This document shows, piece after piece, positions 32,729 through 42,137 of a stretch of DNA of 64,000 nt (its first letter is position 1; each line of letters begins with the position of its first letter). The position numbers and the translations under genes are program-made. The DNA lies in the NCBI RefSeq assembly GCF_947254095.1, contig NZ_CAMYBV010000007.1, forward strand, positions 40,188-104,187, given 5' to 3'. Source of the stretch: an uncultured Mobiluncus sp. (GTDB taxonomy: Bacteria; Actinomycetota; Actinomycetes; Actinomycetales; Actinomycetaceae). The notes under the pieces are model-generated. The model was not told where the DNA came from and searched no databases. It saw nothing but the letters and a program-made list of their open reading frames with translations.

Positions 32729-34060
32729 CTATTCCCCCAGGGGATTTTTTGGCAGACGATATTCGTTGCCCAGCCGCAGCGAGGGTGCGATGAGGCCTTG
32801 TTCGCGTTTTTTCTCAAGCAGCGTCACCATTTCGTCACGCAGCGTCCACGGGTCGACCGAGTTGAGGTAAATCCGGGTGGAACCTTCAAAGCCTGCCAAG
32901 GTCGAGGTGCGTTGCTTTAAGAGGATGCGGAACCTCAGCGGGACATCGAGGTCAACAGGTCGGTGGTACCACTCCTCATTGGTGGGTACCGCGGGACCTA
33001 CCGCACAGTGCAGCGCGTGCAACACGTCAGAAATCCCATCGACCTCTTCACGCGAGTATTCCCACGGCAGCAGCGCCGGTCCCAGCGGCCAGACCGCGAT
33101 GGTCTGATAGCGGTGACCGAAGTCGGCGAACCCTACCGCGTAGTCGTTGCCCAGAATCATCATTTGCCGGTGACCCACATAGTGCAGGATTTGGCGGTAA
33201 ATCGCCGGGTTTGCTGCCACCCGCGCCGCTTCGGCTTCAATCTGAACCCCGTATTCATCCACCGCCACCAGCTGTTTATGCAGGTGGTCGAATGAAGCTC
33301 CGGCCGGTTTCAACCAATTTTGGAAAGCGGTGACGTATTTCACGGCAGGATTCAAGTTGTACAAATCTTTCAGGGCGGCGATGGTGTAGCCGATGTAGGC
33401 ACGGTGTTCCGCAACACTCAAGGTCCCGGCTGAAGCGTTTTGATCCGTCCGGGTCGCCCCGTCCACGTAGTGGCGCCGTGCCACGATAACGTCGTGTCCC
33501 CCCGCAAACAGGCCGTTGGCGTATTGCAGTAGGGCATCATCGGGAATAGTTTCCAGGTGGTCCTCACCGGAAGCCTCCAGGCGCATTTTCACCACGTGCA
33601 AAACGTGGTCATACCCCGCGGCAGAAGCCAGGTAGTCAGCCATGCGCCGATTCTGGGCCTCGGTGGGGTAGTGGTTGTGGTTTTCGTGCCAGTAGTCGTA
33701 GGAAACAATCTCAAAAAGGTTGGGAATCCGCCGAAACTCTGCCACCATGTCGTGCATGGAGGCGGCGGGTAGGCCTTCAATGATGTGGAACTTGGAGTCC
33801 ACGCCTTTGACCAATCGGGATTTTTCCGGCGGGGTGTCGAAGTATCGGTCCGTGCAAAAGGCGCAGGTGTTGGTGAACTCGGAAGGAAGCAGCAGTCGTG
33901 GCCGGTCGAGCAGAACGCGCCGGTGGGAGTGGGGACGGTTCCCGCGGCCCGTCACCGTCCACACTTGGGTCCCGGTCAGGGGATTGCGCTGTTTGATGGT
34001 TCCGTCTGCCATCCGATCCATCGGGTCAGGATTCAGCAGGAGAGGGTTTCTATCCTTCAT
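32729..34060 (-). CDS. DUF4921 protein, GalT-like (HIT superfamily)
   Basis: 443 residues. An N-terminal Cys-Ala-Phe-Cys pair resembles the zinc site of galactose-1-phosphate uridylyltransferases, and Phe-Asp-His-Leu-His-Lys-Gln-Leu is the nucleotidyl-transfer histidine motif in the usual place. This fits DUF4921, a GalT-related actinobacterial family with unknown substrate. True GalT is less likely because the spacing differs and no gal genes are near. It shares direction and a 35-base gap with the ACT-domain gene upstream. Confidence 0.8.
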   Translation of the reverse strand: MKDRNPLLLNPDPMDRMADGTIKQRNPLTGTQVWTVTGRGNRPHSHRRVLLDRPRLLLPSEFTNTCAFCTDRYFDTPPEKSRLVKGVDSKFHIIEGLPAASMHDMVAEFRRIPNLFEIVSYDYWHENHNHYPTEAQNRRMADYLASAAGYDHVLHVVKMRLEASGEDHLETIPDDALLQYANGLFAGGHDVIVARRHYVDGATRTDQNASAGTLSVAEHRAYIGYTIAALKDLYNLNPAVKYVTAFQNWLKPAGASFDHLHKQLVAVDEYGVQIEAEAARVAANPAIYRQILHYVGHRQMMILGNDYAVGFADFGHRYQTIAVWPLGPALLPWEYSREEVDGISDVLHALHCAVGPAVPTNEEWYHRPVDLDVPLRFRILLKQRTSTLAGFEGSTRIYLNSVDPWTLRDEMVTLLEKKREQGLIAPSLRLGNEYRLPKNPLGE

Positions 34061-34095
34061 TCTGAACAGTATTCCTTTGGGGTTGACGCCCGGGC

Positions 34096-34503
34096 TTACA
34101 TATTGAGCCAGGCTTTGGCTTGGCCGGACACATCTTCGAGTACGGCTTTAGCCTCGGCCGCCAGTTTTGACGGCACAAAAATATGGGTGTGATAGATACC
34201 TGAAAAAATGTTTGCCGGAATGGAACGGGAGGACAGTACTTGGGCAATCCCCGAGTTTAACCCCACCACGTCCAAAGATCCCGGCGCTGACAGGGTAATA
34301 ATCGTGTAGGGGTCCGCAGTGCTGAGACCGGCGCGGGCGGCTTCTTCCAAAGTCACCCCGATAGTGATGCCTTCCGGTTCGCGAATCAACGCGACCGGCT
34401 CCACGTCGGGTGGTAGCTCGGTGACGCTGGCGAACACGTACTCCACCCCAATCCGGGGGTCAATCTGGGCCAGCATTTGTTCGTATGTGGCGTTCTCGCT
34501 CAT
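34096..34503 (-). CDS. ACT-domain protein
   Basis: 135 residues with two ACT-like halves (CASTOR/ACT_7 type): Thr-Ile-Ile-Thr-Leu in the first and Gly-Leu-Asn-Ser-Gly-Ile-Ala and Ile-Tyr-His-Thr-His-Ile-Phe-Val-Pro in the second. ACT domains bind amino acids; these stand-alone forms have unassigned roles. Likely transcribed with the DUF4921 gene, divergent from the ABC exporter. Confidence 0.78.
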   Translation of the reverse strand: MSENATYEQMLAQIDPRIGVEYVFASVTELPPDVEPVALIREPEGITIGVTLEEAARAGLSTADPYTIITLSAPGSLDVVGLNSGIAQVLSSRSIPANIFSGIYHTHIFVPSKLAAEAKAVLEDVSGQAKAWLNM

Positions 34504-34702
34504 AAAATCCTATTCAATCGTTTCTCGGGGGTCTTCCCCGGTGACGTGACCTTTTCATTCTAACCGTCCGGAGGTGCTCTTGCCCGAAGCCTCGGGAAAT
34601 GTACGCCAGTTTCAGCGAAAAAGCGAAGTTATGCGTCCCCTGAGAATTTGTGCCAAACTGACTACTGGTTTTTAAAATATTTAACTAATCTCGGAGGTCC
34701 TG

Positions 34703-36448
34703 ATGCTGTTTAAGCTGTGGCGAGAGCATATGCCGCGGCGTTGGGCCTTCCTGGTAATAGTGATTATTGCCCAGGTGGTGCAATGTTTAGCCAGCCTGTG
34801 GTTGCCGACTTTGAACGCGGACATCATCAACGACGGCATCGTGGGCGAAAACCTCGCCCTGATCTGGAAACTTGGCGGCATCATGCTGGTCGCGACCGTC
34901 ATTCAGACCCTCGGGATGGTCGTCTCGGCGTATTTCAGCGGTCGAATTGCCATGTGGATTGGTCGCGATGTGCGCCAAAAGGTCTATGACCAGGTATTGA
35001 CTTTCAGCTCGTCCCAAATGCACCGCTTCGGTTCCGCCTCGCTGATTACCCGTGCCACCAACGACATCAACCAGGTGCAAGGCGTGATTCTGATGACTTT
35101 CATCATCATGATTCAAGCCCCCATAATGGGCGTGGGCGCGGTCATCATGGCGGTGTCTCTAGACGCCCCGCTGTCCCTGCTGTTCCTGGTGGCGGTGCCG
35201 GTGCTGCTGGTCGTGGTGGGCATCTTGATGCACTTCATGTCGCCTTTGTTCAAAGTTCAGCAGGAACGTATCGACGCGGTAGCGGCGCGTATCCGCGAGG
35301 CGCTTTCCGGGGTGCGTATCGTGCGGGCTTTTGGCCGCAAAACGTTCATGAACGAACGTTTTGATACCGCTAATCGGGATCTGCGTGATGTCGCTTTGCG
35401 CCTGGGTAACCTGTTCGCGCTGATGATTCCCGCGGTACAGCTCATCGTGATGCTCTCCTCGATAGGGGTGATCTGGTTCGGGGCGGGCCGCTACTCTTCG
35501 GGTCAAATGGAAATCGGGGATATTGTCGCTTTCCTGACCTACCTGATGCAGCTGCTCGGAGCGGTCATGATGGCTTCGTTCATGTTCGTGATGGTGCCTC
35601 GTGCCGAGGTGTGTGCCAAACGTTTGACTGAAGTCATCTCGACCCCTCCCGAAATCAGCACGCCCCGCACTCCTGCGGCTTTCCCCGCAGAGCCGTTTAC
35701 CTTAGCTTTCGAGGGAGTTTCGGTGGGTTTTGCGGGTGCCAGCCGGTCTTTGCTGCAGGACCTGAACTTCCGTATCGAGCCGGGCCAGAGCACCGCCATC
35801 ATCGGCTCCACCGGCAGCGGCAAAACCTCCCTTTTGCGCCTGATGATGCGGTCCTTGGACCCTACCGCCGGACAGATCACGGTCAACGGAGTGGACTTGC
35901 GAGACCTCGACCTGCACCAGTGGCACCGCCACATCGCTTACGTTCCCCAAAACAGTTACCTGTTCTCGGGCACTATTGCCTCCACTGTTTCCGGTTTGGA
36001 GCCGACGCAAATCACGGATGAGGTACGTGAGAAGGTCTGGGTGGCGTTGCGTCGGGCACAAGCGGGGGACTTTGTGTCTGCCTTGGACGGCGGCTTGGAC
36101 GCTGAGGTTAGTGCCGGGGGCAAGAATTTTTCCGGTGGGCAGCGTCAGCGGCTTTCGGTGGCACGAGCCCTGTTCCGGTGCTCTGCGCTGGTGTTTCTCG
36201 ATGATCCGTTCTCGGCTCTGGATTTTGCTACCGAAGCGAGGCTGCGTGGCGAGCTCAAAAGTTTGGAGGGGCCGGTCAGCCTGATTTTTGTGGCGCAGCG
36301 TATCGCTTCGGTGCGCCACGCGGATCAAATCATCGTGTTGGATGAGGGTCGGATGGTGGGTCTGGGAACCCATGAGCAGCTGTCGGCTGACTGCGAAGCC
36401 TACCAAGAAATCGTGGAGTCCCAGCTGTCCTTGGAGGAGGTGCCATAA
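34703..36448 (+). CDS. Heterodimeric ABC exporter, subunit 1 (degenerate ATP site)
   Basis: 581 residues: a six-helix type IV exporter domain (to about residue 310) and an ATPase domain with Walker A Gly-Ser-Thr-Gly-Ser-Gly-Lys-Thr, Q-loop, signature Phe-Ser-Gly-Gly-Gln-Arg-Gln and Walker B Val-Phe-Leu-Asp-Asp-Pro. The catalytic Glu is replaced by Asp, and the switch position holds Gln (Val-Ala-Gln-Arg) in place of His. This half-site is typical of the non-hydrolysing subunit in pairs such as BmrC/EfrA-like systems. GGAGGT precedes the ATG. Confidence 0.9.
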   Translation: MLFKLWREHMPRRWAFLVIVIIAQVVQCLASLWLPTLNADIINDGIVGENLALIWKLGGIMLVATVIQTLGMVVSAYFSGRIAMWIGRDVRQKVYDQVLTFSSSQMHRFGSASLITRATNDINQVQGVILMTFIIMIQAPIMGVGAVIMAVSLDAPLSLLFLVAVPVLLVVVGILMHFMSPLFKVQQERIDAVAARIREALSGVRIVRAFGRKTFMNERFDTANRDLRDVALRLGNLFALMIPAVQLIVMLSSIGVIWFGAGRYSSGQMEIGDIVAFLTYLMQLLGAVMMASFMFVMVPRAEVCAKRLTEVISTPPEISTPRTPAAFPAEPFTLAFEGVSVGFAGASRSLLQDLNFRIEPGQSTAIIGSTGSGKTSLLRLMMRSLDPTAGQITVNGVDLRDLDLHQWHRHIAYVPQNSYLFSGTIASTVSGLEPTQITDEVREKVWVALRRAQAGDFVSALDGGLDAEVSAGGKNFSGGQRQRLSVARALFRCSALVFLDDPFSALDFATEARLRGELKSLEGPVSLIFVAQRIASVRHADQIIVLDEGRMVGLGTHEQLSADCEAYQEIVESQLSLEEVP

Positions 36449-38304
36449 TGCCTCCAAATCAGAGACGCTCTGTTCGGCGGGGCCCGCACGGGGCACCCAA
36501 CCCGCACGATAAGCCCCGCAACGCCCGCGCGGCTTGGAAGCGGCTATTCGTTGAGCTCAAGCCTTTCCTGGGATTAATCGGGCTGGAATTCTTCATGATT
36601 CTGGCGGGAACCATCTCGATGAGCCTGGTTCCCGCAATTCTCGGTTTCGCCACGGATAACATTCTGGCCGGAAAAATGGACCGGCTGGTACAAAACCTTT
36701 TGGTGGCGTTGAGCCTCAGTGTGGTCGCCGCAATCTTGGGCTACCTGGGGCAACGTATCAACCGACTGGTGGTGCAGCGTTTGGGCTATCGGCTGCGAAA
36801 CGCCGCCAACGATAAAGTCAACCGGCTGTCCGTGTCTTACCTGGAGTCTCACGACCGGGGTGACCTGGTGTCTCGCACCACTAACGATGTCGATAACATC
36901 ACCCAGACCCTGCAGCAGGTTCTGGGGCGAGCCCTGGACTCGCTCATTTCCATTGTGGCGGTCACGGTGATGATGTTCGTGATTTCCCCGTGGCTAGCGT
37001 TGCTGACCCTGCTGATTTTGCCCATCGTCGGGGCGGGAGCCGGATTCATCATGAAAAAGTCCCAGCCCTACTTTAAGCAACAATGGGACCAAACCGGGGT
37101 GGTCTCGACCCTGGTCGAGGAATCCTTCTCCGGGCAACAAATCCTCACCTTGCACGGTTTGGCACCGACCTATTCCCAACGCTTCGCGGGGGAAAATGAG
37201 ACGTTCACCCAAGCCAGTTTCAAAGCCCAGTTCATCTCCATGCTGATGCAGCCAATGCTGATATTGGTGTCTAATCTGTCCTTTGTTTTGGTTGCGGTAA
37301 TCGGTGCCTGGTTTGTGCTGTCCGGCATGATGACCATCGGGGGAGTCCAGGCGTTTATCCAATATTCACGCAACTTTTCTATGCCGCTAGCCGCGGTCAT
37401 GCAAATTTTGAACCTGATGCAAAGCGCACTGGCCAGCGCCGAGCGCCTGTTCGGATTCATTGACGAAACCGATTCCGAAATCGAAACCGACCGGGTGGCC
37501 CCGCTCATCTGCGGGCCCGACCCCGCTTCTGACCGGGACGAGGGGACAGCCGACTGTGGCGCGGCGCTACAGGACGGTCGCATCGTGTTCGACAACGTGA
37601 CGTTCTCTTACGTGGCCGGCAAACCCGTCATCCGAGACCTGAACCTGACCGTAGAAAAGGGCCAATCCATCGCTATCGTGGGTCCCACCGGAGCGGGCAA
37701 AACCACCCTAGTGAACCTGTTGGAACGCTACGTTGACCCTGATAGCGGCACCATCACCCTGGGCGGTCTCGACATCCGTCGAATTCCGATTGAGCGGCTG
37801 CGGGCCGAAATCGGCATGGTGGCGCAAGACCCGTGGCTCATTGACGACACGATTCGCGCCAACATTGCTTTCGGCCAGCCCGCGCCCGACCCGACCGCGG
37901 TGCAACTGGCAGCGACTCAATCCGGACTGGACTCCCTGGTGAAAGCCCTGCCGGCTGGGTACGACACGTTGATTGACAACGATTCCACGGCACTGTCAGC
38001 TGGGGAAAAACAGCTCCTCACCATAGCGCGGGCGTTTTACGCCGACCGGTCTATCCTGATTCTGGACGAGGCGACTTCCGCGGTTGATACCCGCACTGAA
38101 CTGCAGCTGGCCAAGGCGATGTCGCGGCTGGGCCGCGGCAAGACGACTTTCACCATCGCGCATCGGCTCTCCACGATTCGCGGCGCGGACATTATCCTGG
38201 TCATTGACGAGGGACGCCTGGTGGAATCTGGCAATCATGAACAATTGCTGGCCCAACGCGGCGCATACTACCAGCTGTATCACAGCCAGTTTAAGCAAGC
38301 GTGA
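36448..38304 (+). CDS. Heterodimeric ABC exporter, subunit 2 (catalytic)
   Basis: 618 residues. A six-helix exporter domain and an ATPase with Walker A Gly-Pro-Thr-Gly-Ala-Gly-Lys-Thr-Thr, signature Leu-Ser-Ala-Gly-Glu-Lys-Gln, Walker B Leu-Ile-Leu-Asp-Glu-Ala-Thr with the canonical Glu, and switch His in Ile-Ala-His-Arg. It overlaps subunit 1 by one base (TAATG), so the two are co-translated. An acidic insert (about residues 345-370) joins the two domains. Probable drug or lipid export. Confidence 0.92.
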   Translation: MPPNQRRSVRRGPHGAPNPHDKPRNARAAWKRLFVELKPFLGLIGLEFFMILAGTISMSLVPAILGFATDNILAGKMDRLVQNLLVALSLSVVAAILGYLGQRINRLVVQRLGYRLRNAANDKVNRLSVSYLESHDRGDLVSRTTNDVDNITQTLQQVLGRALDSLISIVAVTVMMFVISPWLALLTLLILPIVGAGAGFIMKKSQPYFKQQWDQTGVVSTLVEESFSGQQILTLHGLAPTYSQRFAGENETFTQASFKAQFISMLMQPMLILVSNLSFVLVAVIGAWFVLSGMMTIGGVQAFIQYSRNFSMPLAAVMQILNLMQSALASAERLFGFIDETDSEIETDRVAPLICGPDPASDRDEGTADCGAALQDGRIVFDNVTFSYVAGKPVIRDLNLTVEKGQSIAIVGPTGAGKTTLVNLLERYVDPDSGTITLGGLDIRRIPIERLRAEIGMVAQDPWLIDDTIRANIAFGQPAPDPTAVQLAATQSGLDSLVKALPAGYDTLIDNDSTALSAGEKQLLTIARAFYADRSILILDEATSAVDTRTELQLAKAMSRLGRGKTTFTIAHRLSTIRGADIILVIDEGRLVESGNHEQLLAQRGAYYQLYHSQFKQA

Positions 38305-38356
38305 GCGGTGCGACCCCGCGGGGACCCGCACTTCAGAAATCGCGCAATTTCACGAA

Positions 38357-39034
38357 TCAGCGACCGGTATTAACCGCGGCACTGGAACTGCCCGGCGTCA
38401 CGTCACGGGACTGAGCCACCAGTGATTCCGCTGGTGAGGCATAGTCCAAGCCAATCAAGGTGGCGTTATCGAAATAAAACGAGGTCACGGAGGCCAGGGC
38501 ACACTCGCGTTTCCGCGGATCGTGAACTAAGGATTTTCCCTCCACAAAACGCCGCAGAGTCCAAATCGGCAACTGGTGGGAAACGACCAGCGATTCCCGG
38601 CCCGGGGGAGTCAGGGCTCTCGCGTGAGCGACCGCGCGAAACATGCGTTGGGCGATATCCCGGTAGTGTTCCCCCCAGGACGGCAGCCAGGGTGCCACAT
38701 ACAGCGGCCAGTATCGCGGGTGGGCCAAGGTCAGCGAGGAACGGTGAATCTTTTGCCCGCGCAGCTTGTTGCCCGCCTCGGTCAGACGCGAATCGGTGAA
38801 AACGGGCAGCTGGAAAATTTCGGCCGCGGGGGCGGCGCTTTCCCGCGCGCGCTGCAGCGGGGAGGACATAATCATGGCAATATCGCGGTTTTCCTCTGCC
38901 AGCCAGCGAGCCGTCAGCGCCGTCATTTCCCGGCCCCGCTCGGTCAGCCCAAAGCCGTCAAGCCGTTCGTACAGCACCCCTTCGGGATTATCGACTTCGC
39001 CGTGGCGCATCAGGTGGACGGTGGTCAGAGCCAT
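38357..39034 (-). CDS. Histidine phosphatase family protein
   Basis: 225 residues. The Leu-Met-Arg-His-Gly-Glu-Val motif carries the phosphohistidine, with a second basic site at Val-Val-Ser-His-Gln. A phosphoglycerate-mutase-like phosphatase of the kind common in actinobacteria; the substrate is not readable. Lies 51 bases downstream of the HAD-IB gene in the same direction. Confidence 0.85.
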   Translation of the reverse strand: MALTTVHLMRHGEVDNPEGVLYERLDGFGLTERGREMTALTARWLAEENRDIAMIMSSPLQRARESAAPAAEIFQLPVFTDSRLTEAGNKLRGQKIHRSSLTLAHPRYWPLYVAPWLPSWGEHYRDIAQRMFRAVAHARALTPPGRESLVVSHQLPIWTLRRFVEGKSLVHDPRKRECALASVTSFYFDNATLIGLDYASPAESLVAQSRDVTPGSSSAAVNTGR

Positions 39035-39085
39035 GGTTCCTCACTTTTCAGGGTTGACGGTCAGCGGTTATCGGGTTTTGGGCAG

Positions 39086-39913
39086 CTATCGGCGCCAAGG
39101 AAACAGGAAATGCAATGCCCGCCCCAAGGCGCGCAAAATCCGGCGAATCACGTATCTCCAGAGAACCCGCAGGGTCCACAGGAAACCTATCGTGATGGCG
39201 GGCAGGTAGCGGCTGCGCACCTTGATGGCAATATCCAGGCGGCGGTGCGCGAAATCATAAACCGGCCAGTGCCGACGTTTGGCAATCCGGCGTAACTTCG
39301 GTTCAGGATTGACCACGCGGGGGTGTCCGACCAGGTTAAAGAGTTTTTCGTCGGACATGGAGTCGGAATAGGCATAGCACTGTTTCAGGTCATAGTCGTG
39401 TTCCCAAGACAGTTCCAGTACCGCTTTGGCTTTCATGGTGCCGTGCATCAGAGACTGCGGCATCTTTCCGGTGTAGCGTCCCCACTCATCGACTTCCACT
39501 ACCGTGCCCAAAGCCCCGGTCAGGCCCAAGCGGTGCGCCATAGATTGGGCGATTTCTCGGGGGGTGGCGGAAACCAGCCAGACATCGTGCCCGGCATCGA
39601 GGTGCTTTTGGATAATGTCCAAGGCTCCTGGAAAAAGCCGTTCCTGCAGGAAACGGTCGTAGAGTTCCTCGCCGACCAGTACCAAATCCGATTCCAGTTT
39701 GCCTTCGATAATCTGCAGGGACCGTTTTTTCACCTGCTCGACGCGGTGGATGTTTTCCCCGAAAATGACATAAAGTAAGGCCTGGCGAGCCGCAAACACA
39801 AAAAAATCCAGCCCGAAGTAGCCGCGGGAGTATAAGTCCCGGGCCAGGTACCAGGTCGAGGCGCCGCGAATCAAGGTGCCGTCGACATCAAAAAAAGCTG
39901 CGATTTTCGCCAC
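39086..39913 (-). CDS. HAD-IB family phosphatase
   Basis: 275 residues. HAD motif I Phe-Phe-Asp-Val-Asp-Gly-Thr-Leu at residues 7-14, motif II Val-Ser-Ala-Thr-Pro, motif III Lys, motif IV Tyr-Ser-Asp-Ser-Met-Ser-Asp. This is the SerB-related IB subgroup; many have a C-terminal basic, hydrophobic tail like the one here (residues 225-275), which may contact the membrane. Probable phosphomonoesterase or lysophospholipid phosphatase. Confidence 0.83.
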   Translation of the reverse strand: MAKIAAFFDVDGTLIRGASTWYLARDLYSRGYFGLDFFVFAARQALLYVIFGENIHRVEQVKKRSLQIIEGKLESDLVLVGEELYDRFLQERLFPGALDIIQKHLDAGHDVWLVSATPREIAQSMAHRLGLTGALGTVVEVDEWGRYTGKMPQSLMHGTMKAKAVLELSWEHDYDLKQCYAYSDSMSDEKLFNLVGHPRVVNPEPKLRRIAKRRHWPVYDFAHRRLDIAIKVRSRYLPAITIGFLWTLRVLWRYVIRRILRALGRALHFLFPWRR

Positions 39914-39950
39914 GAATCAATCTTACTGAAGTGTTGATGAGACGCCCAGA

Positions 39951-39987
39951 AAAACGTGCGCGGGCCCGGAGTAAAATCCGAGCCCGC
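39951..39987 (-). terminator. Terminator after the bS22 gene
   Basis: Minus-strand stem 39987-39977 with 39970-39960 (11 bp, one wobble) followed by GCACG and a T-run. It starts six bases after the bS22 stop. Confidence 0.75.
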
Positions 39988-39993
39988 CGACGT

Positions 39994-40092
39994 CTACTTC
40001 TTGTTACGACGCTGATGACGCGTCTTACGAAGCAACTTGCGGTGCTTCTTTTTCGCCATCCGCTTGCGACGCTTCTTAATAACGGAACCCAC
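39994..40092 (-). CDS. bS22 / AURKAIP1-COX24 domain ribosomal microprotein
   Basis: 32 codons: Met-Gly-Ser-Val-Ile-Lys-Lys-Arg-Arg-Lys-Arg-Met-Ala-Lys-Lys-Lys-His-Arg-Lys, then Arg-Lys-Thr-Arg-His-Gln-Arg-Arg-Asn-Lys-Lys. This is the actinobacterial bS22 protein, bound to the small ribosomal subunit. GTG40092 is preceded by AGGAGG at five bases. The gene is too short for routine ORF calls. Its pairing with an HTH gene matches the Rv0500A-Rv0500B arrangement in mycobacteria. Confidence 0.93.
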   Translation of the reverse strand: MGSVIKKRRKRMAKKKHRKLLRKTRHQRRNKK

Positions 40093-40209
40093 GCCGACCT
40101 CCTAAAATAACTGCTGCCGCCTGTCGCGCAGCAAATAACCCCACAAGTTTACCTTTTTCAGACACCCTAGCCAAAACGAAAGAGCCCAGACTCGCGGTGA
40201 CGTCACAAA

Positions 40210-40431
40210 CTATTGCGCGACAGCTTCGTCCTCGTTGCCAACCATCCAGTTTTCCAGGTTTGACGCGGAAAGCTCTTCGACCGCCTTCAACGGCACCCGA
40301 AACGAACGCTTGACACGAACGGCGGGAAGGTCGCCAGCATGAACCATGCGATAAACAGTCATCTTTGAGACCCTCAACAAATCCGCAACTTCCGCTACGG
40401 TGAGGAACCGTGGTGCCTGGTTCTGAGTCAT
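40210..40431 (-). CDS. Excisionase-type HTH DNA-binding protein (Rv0500A-like)
   Basis: 73 residues. A winged HTH of the MerR/excisionase group: Leu-Thr-Val-Ala-Glu-Val-Ala-Asp-Leu-Leu-Arg-Val-Ser, then Thr-Val-Tyr-Arg-Met-Val and Arg-Val-Lys-Arg-Ser-Phe-Arg-Val-Pro. Such small proteins are conserved next to bS22 in actinobacteria and act as regulators, not phage excisionases. ATG40431 has AGGA 8 bases upstream; ATG40440 overlaps that SD. Two ACGCGTTAC copies upstream may be its own binding sites. Confidence 0.83.
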   Translation of the reverse strand: MTQNQAPRFLTVAEVADLLRVSKMTVYRMVHAGDLPAVRVKRSFRVPLKAVEELSASNLENWMVGNEDEAVAQ

Positions 40432-40455
40432 TCCCGTCATCCTAAAATTACCTAG

Positions 40456-40500
40456 ACGCGTTACTGGAGCCACTTTAGTCCCACACTTAACACGCGTTAC
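40456..40500. promoter_or_regulatory. Direct repeats ACGCGTTAC upstream of the HTH gene
   Basis: ACGCGTTAC occurs at 40456-40464 and 40492-40500, 36 bases apart, in the promoter region of the HTH gene. Excisionase/BldC-like proteins bind direct repeats, so this is a candidate autoregulatory site. Also lies upstream of the divergent trkH-like gene. Confidence 0.45.
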
Positions 40501-40746
40501 ATACAAAAATATAGCGGCAATTTGCCTAAAAGTGTTAGTTCTCAGCTCACAATTTTCTCTAAACCCAGGAATTTCCTCGAAATTACTCATTTTTGAGGGG
40601 CTACTATTCCGGTTTTACTCTGCCAGAGGGTAACGTTGTAACCGAGTTTTCCTCACGTGGATTCCGTCAGGACTCCACCGGGGCAGCGAAAGCTCCGCCA
40701 GAAAACCAGCCGGAAAATCTCTGTCGGGAAAAAGGAACGGGCGAAC

Positions 40747-42117
40747 TTGAAGTTTTTTGCGAACCTGCGCGAGAAAAGCGGGAAGTGGTTTGATGATCTC
40801 GCCCGCCGCGCCCCCGCTCGCCTGACTCTGGCGGTGTTCCTCTCCATCATCGCCATCCACACCGCTATCCTGTGCTTGCCGATTTCCACCCGCGATCCGA
40901 GTCACGCCCGCTTCGTCGACGCGCTGTTTACCAGTACTTCAGCAGTGTGTGTGACCGGTTTGACCGTGGTACCTTCCGACACCTACTGGTCGCCGTTTGG
41001 GCTGGTGGTCATCATGCTCGGCGTAGAAATCGGGGGACTCGGGGTCATGACCCTAGCCTCTATGCTGTCCCTGGCTGTTTCGCGCCACATTGGCTTGACC
41101 GCCCGCATCCTGGCTGCGGGGGAAAAGAAATCCTCTCTCGGGGAAGTCGGTTCGCTGGGGAAAATGGCTCTCTTGGTGTCGGTTTCGGTTGAATCGGTCA
41201 TTGCCCTGATGCTTTTTCCCGAGTTCATCCGGCAAGACTACGGTGTCGGCATGTCGGCCTGGTATGCGGTATTCATGGCGGTCAGCGTGTTCAACAACGC
41301 CGGCTTCGTCATAGTGCCGGGCGGGGTGGAACAGTTCGTCTCCGACTTCGGCATCATCGGCCCGATGTGTCTGGGGGTTTTCATCGGTGCCATTGGTTTC
41401 CCGGTTTCCTTGGACCTAGCCCGCAACTGGCGGCGGCCAAAACACTTGAGTTTGCACTCGAAACTGACCGTCACCACCTACCTGGCACTGTCCGTGGTTG
41501 GCGGCGGAATCACCGCGGCTATCGAGTGGAACAATCCGCGAACTATGGGAGCCCTGGACCTGCCGGGTAAATTCCTGGCGGCTTTGCTGGGCGCGTTCAA
41601 CGCGAGGTCACTAGGGATTTCCACGGTTGATGTGGGTTCGATGCACGAGGCGACCTGGTTCGTTTCTTCCATCATGATGTTTATCGGTGGTGGCTCGGCT
41701 TCCACCGCCGGGGGTATCAAGGTCACGACTTTCGCGGTAATGGTTCTGGCGATTTTGGCCGAGGTGCGCGGCAATCGTGACATCGAGGCGTTCGGGAGGC
41801 GTATTGGTCCCTCCACGGTGCGTCTGGCAGTGGCGGTTGTCGCCATGAGTTCCCTGGTCATAGGCTTGTCTACCGCCATTCTGATGCTGATAACCGACCT
41901 GCCGTTATCGAAAGCCCTGTTCGAAGTCAACAGTGCGTTCGGTACCGTCGGTCTGTCCACCGGCATCACCGGTTCCTTGCCGGATTCAGGGAAAATTTTG
42001 CTCTCCCTGCTGATGTTTACCGGCCGGGTGGGTTCCATGACTTTCGGAGCCGCCCTCGCCATGCGTAACCGCCGTCGGGTGATACGGTTTCCCGAAGAGG
42101 CCCCCAGTATTGGATAG
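40747..42117 (+). CDS. TrkH/KtrB-type potassium uptake protein
   Basis: About 456 residues (486 if GTG40657 is used). Hydrophobic helices arranged as four MPM units. Selectivity-filter loops include Thr-Ser-Ala-Val-Cys-Val-Thr-Gly-Leu, Phe-Asn-Asn-Ala-Gly-Phe, Phe-Asn-Ala-Arg-Ser-Leu-Gly and Ser-Ala-Phe-Gly-Thr-Val-Gly-Leu. It forms the membrane pore regulated by the KtrA/TrkA protein encoded at 43321-43989. TTG40747 has AAAGGAA 9 bases upstream; GTG40657 has no SD. The promoter region is shared with the divergent HTH gene. Confidence 0.88.
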   Translation: MKFFANLREKSGKWFDDLARRAPARLTLAVFLSIIAIHTAILCLPISTRDPSHARFVDALFTSTSAVCVTGLTVVPSDTYWSPFGLVVIMLGVEIGGLGVMTLASMLSLAVSRHIGLTARILAAGEKKSSLGEVGSLGKMALLVSVSVESVIALMLFPEFIRQDYGVGMSAWYAVFMAVSVFNNAGFVIVPGGVEQFVSDFGIIGPMCLGVFIGAIGFPVSLDLARNWRRPKHLSLHSKLTVTTYLALSVVGGGITAAIEWNNPRTMGALDLPGKFLAALLGAFNARSLGISTVDVGSMHEATWFVSSIMMFIGGGSASTAGGIKVTTFAVMVLAILAEVRGNRDIEAFGRRIGPSTVRLAVAVVAMSSLVIGLSTAILMLITDLPLSKALFEVNSAFGTVGLSTGITGSLPDSGKILLSLLMFTGRVGSMTFGAALAMRNRRRVIRFPEEAPSIG

Positions 42118-42137
42118 GACATAGCGAGAATTCAACG

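Noticed and set aside
40591..40746. c-di-AMP (ydaO) riboswitch upstream of trkH
   Set aside because: The conserved ydaO core segments are not found in order.
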